Of a DNA stretch of 64,000 nt, positions 44,519-54,100 are shown piece after piece. The stretch comes from Paenibacillus campinasensis (GTDB lineage: Bacteria; Bacillota; Bacilli; Paenibacillales; Paenibacillaceae), in contig NZ_NPBY01000038.1 of NCBI RefSeq assembly GCF_002272015.1, forward strand, positions 124,001 to 188,000, written 5' to 3'. Made by a program: the position numbers and the translations under genes. The first letter of the stretch is position 1. Every line of letters begins with the position of its first letter. The notes under the pieces are model-generated. The model saw only the letters and a list, made by a program, of their open reading frames with translations. It searched no databases and was not told the DNA's origin.

Positions 44519-47500
44519 CTATTGCCGGGTAAATTCCGCCCGATCGAAGTTGCCGATGTATCGATGCGTGGAATTGACAGAGCCCGTCAGTACAAGGTAT
44601 ACATCGTGAACACCTGTCAGCGATTCGGTCAACTGTCCTTCGGCGACGGCGTAATTCCCCCACCCGTTCCCCGTAGGAGGCACCGGAATCGTCCCAACCA
44701 GCGTTCCGTTTACGCCGCCAAGCCGAACTTCCACGGCAGAATCTGCTGCGCAATTCGCACTGTTGCTGGCATACTCAATGGACAGATGGTTGACGCCCGA
44801 GGTGCCGAAGTCCATCCCTTTATATGCCAGCCATGCGCGGTCAAACGTATTGGCCACCTGCCGCCCGCTTTTGCCTGGCTCGGTCTTCAGCGGCCCCTGG
44901 TTAAAGGTATTGACAGCGGTAGACCACTCGTCAGAGGTTTCCAGCTCCAGATTCGCATAGTCACTGCGAGTCTTCTGATAACCCCACGTGAAAAAGTCGA
45001 AATTTCCGATATAAGGCTTCGAGCTGGTGGTGCTGCCTTTCATGACGATATACAACGTTTGCTTGCCTGTGAGCGTCCGGTTCAGCAGCGCCTCGGCTGT
45101 AGCGTAATTGTTCCAACCGCTTCCTGTATTGTTCAGCGCAGCGGTGCCGAGAAGCTCGCCGCTTTCACTTCCAAGACGGAATTCAAGCGCCGCGTCGGCC
45201 GGTGTTCTGTCGGATGGAGCCGTGTACTCAACCGCGATCCGGTTCGCGCCTTCAGCTCCGAAGTCGAGATCGGCATACGCCAGCCATGCGCCGTCAAATG
45301 TGTTGGCAACCACCGTTCCTCCATTGCCGGACTCGGTCTTGAGCGGATTGCCGTTAAAGGTATTCACCCCGGTCGACCAGCTCGTTCTGCCCTCAAACTG
45401 GATCGTTCGGACGTCCGTCACTGGCGGAGCAGGTTCCACCGGGTCATCCGGCAGCTCCGGCTCCGGTTTAGGAACCGGTAACGGCTCCGGCTTCGGCTCT
45501 GGCTGCTCCGGCTGCCCCGGTTGTTCCGGCTCTGGCACAGGCACTGGCTCCGGCTGCGATACAATTGGATCCGCCAGCCACAGCGAGTTATAGATGTTGC
45601 CGTCATACTGATCTACCAGATAGATATTGACCTGATATCTGCCTGCATTGACGTTAAACGTCTGGGAGATGTCGAAGCTTCCCGTCTCCACCGGGATCGC
45701 GCTCGACACCAGCGCCTGATCATGCCCGCTCATCAGCTGAATGACGGCGACAGCCGAATCGACATAAGCCCCCTTCAAGGTTCCAGCCACTTCAACCTGC
45801 ATATTGCCTGTGCGCTTTACCTCTGCCTCCAAATCGAATACATCCCATTTGATGTCCGAAGTATAGGCTTGGTCTGATACGAGCGCTTCCCCGGCAGCCC
45901 GGTTCAAGTTCTCATCCGCCTTGACCCGGACCTGCACCTGCCCTGCTTCATACGCAGCTGGCCCTACGATCTGCGGATTGGCAGTTACAGGCTGCCAGCT
46001 TCTGCCGCCGTCCGTGCTGAATTGATAATCTGCCGGATTGTCGTAGCCTGGGACATAGGTCCAGCCGAATGTATTGGCCTTGTCGTCTACAACCGGATTC
46101 GTCGGCGCTTCCGGCTTCTCCAGACGCTTCACCGCATTCAGACTGAATTCGAAGGCGACATCCGAGCTTGTTGCATTCACCTGATGAACCTCCGCTGCGA
46201 GCACGTTCGTGCCCGCCACGAGATAAGACGGGTCAATGCGGTATAGATTGCGATCCCGCTCGTTATTGACGGTCGCATTCGCATAGGTGTCATAGGATAT
46301 TGGGCCTTGCGGCATATTCGTGCGAATGATTTCCTTGCCATTCAGATAGACAACCGCGCCGTCATCGCGGATGAGACTAGCCTCAAGCTCCAGGATGTCA
46401 TTCACATCACTCACGTCAAACGTCTTGCGGAAGTAAGTGGTCGGGTGCTTCCGATTCGCGTCCGGGCCATAGCTGACCACGGTTTTCACATACCCGATGT
46501 TATCATAGCCAAGCGGAGCCTCACCTGCGCTCCAGCCAGTGTCGTCATACGCCGCATCTGTCCAGCCATTGCCCGCATAACGTCCCTGGTCGAAATACTT
46601 CCATTCCTCTCCCTCGGCAATGATTGTTTGGCGGGACAGATGGTTATCCACATCGGTACCGTAATCATGCATTGGCGGAGCTGCCTCCGGCGATGCGCCC
46701 CAATCCGTATTCGGCTCAGGTCCCATCTCAAACGCCAGCACGCCGCCGTTCATCACATCCACATAGCTAATCCATGCCTGATCGAATTGGCGACCATTCA
46801 GGGAAGCCGATTGAATGAACCGGTTCTGGCTGGATACGCCATCAGCCTTGATTGTAAACGTCTTGCCGCCGTCCAGGTGAAGCTTCACTTCCGAGAAGAT
46901 CGGCGAGCCGATCAGGAAGTTCGCGTCTCCCGGATTGCCAGGGAACAAGCCCATTGCACTGTACACATACCAGGAGGACATGCCGCCGGCATCGTCATCC
47001 ATAGACGGCAGGTAGCCTTCCGGATCGTCGCGATAAACGCGGGATTTGATCGGATGGGCATACAGGCCATGGTTGTGGTATTTTTGCGTAACAACTTCGG
47101 TTGTGTACTGTCTGACATAATATTGCGTCAAGTAAGGCATGCCCAGGTAATTGAACAGATAAGGAGCTTCCAGGTCCGGTTCGTTAATAGCCACGTATTC
47201 GTCTCTGGCAAAGAAATCCTGAAGCTGTTTAGCCATCTCTCTTTTGCCGCCCATCAGCTCAGCCAGCCCGTTAATATCCTGGGAAGCCGACCAGCGGTAC
47301 GTCCACAGATTCCCTTGGTATGCATAACGGCCTACCGCTGTAATATCTCCAGGGCCGACGTTCCTTCCGTTCGGCGTGAAGAAGCCGTACTTGTCGCCGT
47401 TCTCGTCAACCTGGTCCGGATTCCACAATGACTTGTAGGAGAGCGCAACCTGCTTGTATTTGTCATACATGTCGCGGTCTCCGATCATCTCGGCCAGCTT

Positions 47501-49384
47501 CATCGGGAAGTAGGCGCTTCTTGCCTTCTCCAGCTTCCCTGAGATTTCCCCATCGTTCACGGAGAAGTTATCCGCATCAACGGCCATCCCTTGAAGCGCA
47601 GCATAGACATCGTAATCTCGGAAGCCCTTGGAATAGGCATCCAGGATGACCGCACCGTTGAACTCATTTCTAACCGTCGGGCTAGGCCAGTAGCCTTCTC
47701 CCCACTGTGTGTAAGCGCCTCTCGTCTTGTACAGGTCCACTAGGGATTTCACCATGTTGTTGTATTTGTGCGGCTCCAGTACAGAGAAGAGCGCATACTT
47801 CCGGAAATCATCCCATGTCGTCCAGCCGTTATAGTATTCGAAGTCCGGTCCGATCTCGTCGGTGTTTCGGATCGTGTTCTCGTCTCTGCCCGCCTTGAAG
47901 GTGCCTAATGAACTGCTCACCTTATTCGGATGCAGGAACATATGATAGAGCTGCGTGTAAAAAACTCGTTTGTTCTGCTCATCATGATCAGTAATCTCGA
48001 TTTTTCCCAGGAGCTCGCTCCACGTGTTTCTCACTTTGGCATGCTGCGCGTCAAAATCCCAGTTCGCGACGTCATGGTCGCGCTCATATTTCGCTTGTTC
48101 CGTGCTCACCGGAGACAGGCCCACCTTCGCTTGTACCACTTGGTTTGCAGTTGTATCGAAGGTAACCCATACGCCGCTGCTGGCTCCTGTGCGCACAGGC
48201 ACGCTGCCTGTGTCATCGCCCTGCCAGGACGTGTACGATTGAAAATCCTGATCGAACGCAATGGAGAAGTACATTGTATAGTAGCCATGACCGCATACGT
48301 TCTTGGACTGAATCATCCCTGAAATTTCCCGGTTGTTCTCGACCTGCAGGCTGGCGTTCACCATTCCCGCATAAGAGTTGGAGAGATCGACCAGCACCGA
48401 GCCTTCGCTGGCCGAAGCCGGGAAGGTATAGCGGTGAAAGCCGACATTGTCCGATGCCGTCAGCTCCACGCCGACACCGGAGTCCAGATGGACCGCATAA
48501 TAGCCCGGCGAGGCTTGCTCGCTGCTTTTAACATATTTCTGTTTGTAGTCATTGCTGTTCTTGGTAAAAGCGCCGGTCTGCGGCATCAGCAGAATATTTC
48601 CGCCCCCGCCGCTGCAGCCTACGCCGCTGAATCTTAGATGCGAGAAGCCCTTCAGATGCTTGTCCTCGTAATAGTAGCCGCTGAATGCCCCGCCATCACT
48701 GTCAGGACCGAGTGAGACAAGGCCAAAAGGCGTCGTCGGCCCCGGATTTGTCTGTCCGTTGTCCCCGAGCGTATTGATGAACGGATCGACATAATCGATC
48801 GGAGCGAGATTCACAGGCGGGTATGCCGGGACTTCACCGGCATCCACGCCGTACAATTCAAGCTCATACAGCCGAACGGTGTTCGAGTCGTAAGCGCCTT
48901 GGCTTATATAAAATCTGAAATACTGAGCCGTCACCGGCTCCGATAAATACCGGTTCACAATGGTCTGCGCGTTGTTCTGAACGACATCCACATCGGTCCA
49001 GACGGTGCCGTCGTTACTTTTTTGCAGACGGAAATTTTTGGTGTTCCAGAATGGGCTGTTGTTTTTTTCAGAAATGGCAGCATTCTGAACAACCCATTGG
49101 TTAATCGTATATTCCTTGCCCAAATCGAGCTTTAACCATTTGATCGAAGCACTGGTATTGTCGCACCACTTCGTATCCGCTTTGCCATCCACGGCGAACT
49201 CAGGACGCTCATTGCTGTTGCATTGTCCCGAAGCGGTCACCTGGGCCCCGAGCGCTACGTTTCTCGTCTCTATGCCTGGCGCTGATCCAGACGCTGCCCA
49301 GGCGAAGCCTGCGGGTAACGCTGGCTCTATCAAGCTGTACAGCAGCAGCACCGTCATGATCATGGATAAGATTCTTTTCCCCAT
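44519..49384 (-). CDS. Secreted multidomain GH92 alpha-mannosidase
   Basis: The 1621-residue protein has a signal peptide (1-31) and an F5/8-type C domain (about 42-178). The GH92 catalytic unit (about 198-890) shows GFSHLRFSGVGCSGGGGNILLMP and the signature DDDAGGMSSWYVYSAMGLFPG near 795-815. A beta-sandwich module (about 905-1085) and an Ig-like pair (about 1090-1285) follow. After a Pro/Glu-rich linker come two CBM6-like repeats (about 1325-1470 and 1475-1621). GH92 enzymes are calcium-dependent exo-alpha-mannosidases. The two central modules are also found in the phosphatase of the same operon. It has no SLH domain of its own. RBS GAGGGGAA. Confidence 0.92.
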   Translation of the reverse strand: MGKRILSMIMTVLLLYSLIEPALPAGFAWAASGSAPGIETRNVALGAQVTASGQCNSNERPEFAVDGKADTKWCDNTSASIKWLKLDLGKEYTINQWVVQNAAISEKNNSPFWNTKNFRLQKSNDGTVWTDVDVVQNNAQTIVNRYLSEPVTAQYFRFYISQGAYDSNTVRLYELELYGVDAGEVPAYPPVNLAPIDYVDPFINTLGDNGQTNPGPTTPFGLVSLGPDSDGGAFSGYYYEDKHLKGFSHLRFSGVGCSGGGGNILLMPQTGAFTKNSNDYKQKYVKSSEQASPGYYAVHLDSGVGVELTASDNVGFHRYTFPASASEGSVLVDLSNSYAGMVNASLQVENNREISGMIQSKNVCGHGYYTMYFSIAFDQDFQSYTSWQGDDTGSVPVRTGASSGVWVTFDTTANQVVQAKVGLSPVSTEQAKYERDHDVANWDFDAQHAKVRNTWSELLGKIEITDHDEQNKRVFYTQLYHMFLHPNKVSSSLGTFKAGRDENTIRNTDEIGPDFEYYNGWTTWDDFRKYALFSVLEPHKYNNMVKSLVDLYKTRGAYTQWGEGYWPSPTVRNEFNGAVILDAYSKGFRDYDVYAALQGMAVDADNFSVNDGEISGKLEKARSAYFPMKLAEMIGDRDMYDKYKQVALSYKSLWNPDQVDENGDKYGFFTPNGRNVGPGDITAVGRYAYQGNLWTYRWSASQDINGLAELMGGKREMAKQLQDFFARDEYVAINEPDLEAPYLFNYLGMPYLTQYYVRQYTTEVVTQKYHNHGLYAHPIKSRVYRDDPEGYLPSMDDDAGGMSSWYVYSAMGLFPGNPGDANFLIGSPIFSEVKLHLDGGKTFTIKADGVSSQNRFIQSASLNGRQFDQAWISYVDVMNGGVLAFEMGPEPNTDWGASPEAAPPMHDYGTDVDNHLSRQTIIAEGEEWKYFDQGRYAGNGWTDAAYDDTGWSAGEAPLGYDNIGYVKTVVSYGPDANRKHPTTYFRKTFDVSDVNDILELEASLIRDDGAVVYLNGKEIIRTNMPQGPISYDTYANATVNNERDRNLYRIDPSYLVAGTNVLAAEVHQVNATSSDVAFEFSLNAVKRLEKPEAPTNPVVDDKANTFGWTYVPGYDNPADYQFSTDGGRSWQPVTANPQIVGPAAYEAGQVQVRVKADENLNRAAGEALVSDQAYTSDIKWDVFDLEAEVKRTGNMQVEVAGTLKGAYVDSAVAVIQLMSGHDQALVSSAIPVETGSFDISQTFNVNAGRYQVNIYLVDQYDGNIYNSLWLADPIVSQPEPVPVPEPEQPGQPEQPEPKPEPLPVPKPEPELPDDPVEPAPPVTDVRTIQFEGRTSWSTGVNTFNGNPLKTESGNGGTVVANTFDGAWLAYADLDFGAEGANRIAVEYTAPSDRTPADAALEFRLGSESGELLGTAALNNTGSGWNNYATAEALLNRTLTGKQTLYIVMKGSTTSSKPYIGNFDFFTWGYQKTRSDYANLELETSDEWSTAVNTFNQGPLKTEPGKSGRQVANTFDRAWLAYKGMDFGTSGVNHLSIEYASNSANCAADSAVEVRLGGVNGTLVGTIPVPPTGNGWGNYAVAEGQLTESLTGVHDVYLVLTGSVNSTHRYIGNFDRAEFTRQ

Positions 49385-49409
49385 TGTGCTTGGTTCCCCT
49401 CGCTTTCAG

Positions 49410-51080
49410 TTATAAAGAGCGGTCTGTAATGAGCCGATGAATCATGATCGCGACTTCCGCCCGATTGACGGAATGCTTCGGATTGAAGCGGGTGCCGTCG
49501 CCTTGAATCAGTCCGAGCGACCAGGCTTCGTTCACCGCTTCAGCAGCCCAAGCGGAAATGGACTTCGCATCAGCAAAGGCCGGTTCACCCTGCTTGGATG
49601 CTGTCAGGCCCGATTGCTCGGCTGCCCGCACAAGAGCTACTACCGCTTCCTCCCGTGTAATCGGGTCATTCGGTCTGAATGCTCCCCCATACCCGGACAT
49701 CAAACCGATCGTTGCCGCCTGCTTGACATGCTCTGAATAATAGCGTCCGGCAGGCACATCCCGAAACGCCTGAGCCGGGCTCGCCGCTGCATCCGCACGG
49801 ATTCCTTCATGATTCAAAGCGCGCATCAACAGCGTGGCGAATTCCGCACGGGTAATGCTCCGATTCGGTTCATAACGGCGCTCGTCCACTCCAGTCACCA
49901 GATGTTTCGCTGCCAGCGCTTTAACAGCCTCCTCGGCCCAATGACCGGCCAGATCGGTAAATGTTTTGTTATATTCAAGAATCGCATAGTAGGAGAAATG
50001 ACCCGCTGTAAAAGTAAATCGGCCATCCTTGAGCGTGCCAGGGACATATTCAAGGCTTCTGCCGTTCACATAATAGACGCCGGCCAAATTGGAAGCGATG
50101 CTGCGCTCCTGCGCCTCGGTCAATTCCAGGCTCACCACCGCAGGCCGGTTCAATTGATGGATTTCCGTCATGCTGTTCCCGGAAATGATCTCGATCACCA
50201 CGGAGAGTACAATGTCTGTCGATGCATAGTCCGAGTTAGACCCTATCGAGCGTTGAACCAGAGCACGGGCTTCCTCGGTATAAGCAGACTTAAGCACAAT
50301 GCGTACCCGTGCCTGCAAATCCTCCTGCACCGGAATAGAGCCAGCCGGGAAACGTACTGTACGGTCGCCTGTAGTCACAATGAGTTCCAGGCTCCGCTGC
50401 TGGAGAGTTCGCAGCGATTCAGACGGGAACTCAACCGGAGCTCCGGACTGACCGGCTTCGGCTGGCAGCTGAATCGTTACCGAATCCTGCGCTTGATCAG
50501 CGGCTTCGGTGATCGTGCCTGCCCCGACAATGTATCGCCCGTCTGATGTCAGCTCCGGACGGATGACCGAACCGGAAGCCGATCCTACGCCGGCTGGAAT
50601 ACTTCCGGTAAGAGACCCGGACCCGTCCGGCTGAGGTGTTGGGCTGCTTCCACCGCCACTGGACCCAGGAGAGCCTGGAGCGGGAGCGGGATTCTCCCCG
50701 CCTCCGCCGCCCGGAGGATTCACCACAGGTGCTCCAGGCACGATGAATGTCTTCGTTTGCGACGCAGTGCCCATACCAGCGGCTACCGTATAGATGCCGG
50801 ACGGGGCTAAATCTTCATCCGCCGGAATCTGGACGCTCGCTTCATAACGGCTGTTTGCCGCTTCAACCACATCGATGTAGAGCACCGTCTGACGCGGCGT
50901 AACCACCTTGATCACGACAGTTCCCGACTCGACCGGCACGGTTCCGGAAATCGTCAGCTTCTCGCCGCGTTTGACTTCTCCTGCGCTTAGCGCAAGGGAG
51001 AAAGCATCCGCTGCGAAGACGGAAGCTGGCGAGAGCACGAACAACAATATCAGTATGAGTGCTACATTTTTTTTCACCAT
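49410..51080 (-). CDS. SLH-domain surface protein
   Basis: The 556-residue protein has a signal peptide (VFAAD cleavage), an Ig-like domain (about 28-115), and a Gly/Pro/Ser linker. A middle beta-rich region (about 165-370) precedes three C-terminal S-layer homology repeats starting FTDLAGHWAEEAVKALA (about 373), FRDVPAGRYYSEHVKQAA and FADAKSISAWAAEAVNEAW, each with the ITREE or ITRAEF motif. SLH repeats anchor proteins to pyruvylated cell-wall polymers. It sits between two secreted enzymes that lack SLH domains and may hold them at the surface; this is inferred from context. Confidence 0.88.
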   Translation of the reverse strand: MVKKNVALILILLFVLSPASVFAADAFSLALSAGEVKRGEKLTISGTVPVESGTVVIKVVTPRQTVLYIDVVEAANSRYEASVQIPADEDLAPSGIYTVAAGMGTASQTKTFIVPGAPVVNPPGGGGGENPAPAPGSPGSSGGGSSPTPQPDGSGSLTGSIPAGVGSASGSVIRPELTSDGRYIVGAGTITEAADQAQDSVTIQLPAEAGQSGAPVEFPSESLRTLQQRSLELIVTTGDRTVRFPAGSIPVQEDLQARVRIVLKSAYTEEARALVQRSIGSNSDYASTDIVLSVVIEIISGNSMTEIHQLNRPAVVSLELTEAQERSIASNLAGVYYVNGRSLEYVPGTLKDGRFTFTAGHFSYYAILEYNKTFTDLAGHWAEEAVKALAAKHLVTGVDERRYEPNRSITRAEFATLLMRALNHEGIRADAAASPAQAFRDVPAGRYYSEHVKQAATIGLMSGYGGAFRPNDPITREEAVVALVRAAEQSGLTASKQGEPAFADAKSISAWAAEAVNEAWSLGLIQGDGTRFNPKHSVNRAEVAIMIHRLITDRSL

Positions 51081-51104
51081 ATTCAGTCCTCTCTTATTCG
51101 TCCG

Positions 51105-54100
51105 TTACCGTAGCTCAATCGGTTTCGCCAAATGAATCGGCACCTCAGGGTCGCTGTTGAATTCATCAAACACGAATACCTTGACGCTATACTGGCTTCC
51201 GTTCACATTAAAATATTGCGAAACTTCAAGTACGTCCTGCCGAATAGGAATTGCATTAATCAAGAGCGGCGTATTCCCGTCCATAAGCTCGAATACTACG
51301 TATGGATCGCCACTGTACTCTGCTGCCCGCGCTACCTTCACATCGACCTTGAGCTGCCCATCTCTCGTCACTTCCCCGGACAACTGGAAGGTTTCATGGA
51401 GGCTGTTCTCCGTAAACGGCTTGTCGGATGCAAGAGGCAGGCCAGCCTGTCTTCCACTGGCTGCGTCTGCCTGTACGCGTACCATAACTTCGCCTGCAGG
51501 ATAATTCCCGTCTCCAACCGGCTGTGGATTCGCGGTCACAGGCTGCCAGCTTGTTCCGCCGTCAACGCTGAATTCGTAATCGGAAGGCTGCTCATAACCC
51601 GGCACATGGGTCCAGCCGAACGTATTATGGCCATCATCCACCACCGGAGCCGTTGGCGCCGCCGGAACGTTCCCCGAGACAGCTACCTTGACCGCTGCCG
51701 AATTGTCCCGCTTATCAACGGTTGTGACAGCAAATTCATAGGCTTCATTCGGCGTAGTCCCCGGCACCTCATATTGATAGCTGGTTTTGCCTGCCTCTAC
51801 AGGGATATAGGCGCTCCAGTTCGGGCCGAGCTGTCCGTTCACTTCATGAATCCTAAACCCGCGGATCGGATCCTCGGCATCCACCGTTTGTGGCATACTC
51901 CAGGAGAGCACTGCCCTTCCATTACCGGATTTGCCCGCCGACAGGCCTTCAACGGCATCGGGGCGTCCATCATTACGCACGATGGTATACTCATCCATCG
52001 GAGCGGACTCACCGGTGATATAGGTCTGCAGCGTCAAGGAATCCTCTGTTACCTTAATGCCGGTGTACATAGGCTTGTAAGGCTGGCTGTACTTGGCTGC
52101 GTAATATTTGTCCACATCGCCTCTGACGCCATAATATTTGCGCCCGGCCGCGTTATTGATCAGATACAGCGTCCCGTCCGGATCAATGACATTGCCGTTG
52201 CTGTCAGTCACTACGTTCTGAACCGGCTTGTCACCATACATCTGGAAAGATCGCATAAAGGTATGGTCATGCCCTTGTAGAACCAGATCGATGCCAAGCT
52301 CATCCATAATCGGATACAAGGTTTCACGGAGCTCCAGAATATCGCGGTCCAAGGCATGCCCGCCTACCGAATATATCGCTTTATGGAAGGCGACAACCTT
52401 CCACTTCTTGTCAGTTTGAGCAACTTCTTTTCTTAGCCACTCGATCTGCTTCTCGAACGATGACTTCTGGGCGTTGTCCCACGGAATATCACCGGTGTTA
52501 AGCACCATGAAATGCGCCGGGCCATAATCGAACGAGTAGACCGCGCCCGCCGGATTGGAATCCGTGAACGAGTTGTCAGGCAGATTGAAATGATAATAGA
52601 AGTTGTTATTGTACGGCCCTTCATGGTTGCCGATCGTGGTCATCAGCGGCAGATTCATAAGTTCATCTTGAGGCTGGGTGAAATAATCATGCCACTGCTC
52701 CTCGAGATCACCGACATCCACCATGTCGCCAGGCATCAACAGAAATTTGGAATCCGGGAAATTCTGCACACCCGCGCGAACAGTATCCGCCCATGCTTTA
52801 TAATCGTCGGTGTTCCCTCCCTGGGAGTCCGTCATATACAGGAAGGAGAACTCATTCTCTTCTTCCCTCTCGGTCGTAAATTGTCCATGCTTACTCCAAT
52901 ACCCGCCGCTTCCCAGCCGATATTGATACGTCGTTCCAGGTTCCAGACCCTCAACCACGACTTTATGTGACAAGTAGTTCGCATTGGTGGACCGGGTTAC
53001 CCGTACATGAATCTCTTCACTCGTGCCGCGGAAAGACTTCATCGTCGGTGAATCGAAGCTCTCCCCTGCACGCACCACCTGCACCTCGCTGTCCCGGATA
53101 CCTGCCGGGGCGGTTGCCGGATTTGGATATTGGGAATACCAGGCGAAACTGCGTCTTGTTTTTGCATCCCCATGCAGGGACATTGCGATATCAAATGGCG
53201 TGTAATCCACGACCTCAGATTGGTTGATCGCAGTGAAGGCAAAGCTGCCCACATTCGTGCCATCAGCCAGCTGCAGACCGGCTAACCCATCATAAGCAAT
53301 GTTTACCCGCCTAATTGGCGTGATCGCTTCAGCCACTTGGACCGTCATCAAGGAAGGATCACGATCCTGCAGCACATCCAGCAGCGTCAGCTGTGTATCG
53401 TCTGCTGTAACCGTAATATGATCCTGCAGCGCTCCCGGAAGAGCTCCCAGATCGGACAACATCTCAAGCGAGATGTTCAGGCCATCAGCCATAACCGTTG
53501 CTGCAACCGGGCCATTGTAATCCTCTGGCAAATAGAAGACATGATCAGGCACAATTTCTTTTGCCATGGAAGGTGTAGACCAGCGCAGATAGAGATTGGA
53601 GCCGCCATAATCCTCAAAGTACTCGATCTTAATCTTGTACTTCTGTCCGCCATTCAGGTGAATAGGCGTACTGGTCTGCTCGATATCCCAGTCATTCACC
53701 CAATGATCGATGATCAACTGATCGTCGATCCACAACCGGAAGCCGTTATCGCCAATCATATAGAAGGTGTAATCATCCGTTTGCGGCGGCATGATCTGTC
53801 CGGTCCAGCGCACATTGGCGTTATCTGCCTGACCGGTTAATGATTGCAGGATGGGATCCAGGTTTCTAAATTCGATCCGGGAGTCGATCGCCGTTCCCTT
53901 ATGATCACCGAAATCAAAATTGCTTCTGCCCGTATAATACTCCCCGAGCAATCCGTTATCCTTGCCGACTACCGGCGGTGCACTATCCGAACCCTTCAGT
54001 TCAAGGGAAAAGAACAGGTCCGAACTGGCTCCCCGGTCCTGATGCACGGAGGCAGCCATGACATTCGTGCCGTCGACCAGCAAGGCAGGGTCGATCTCAA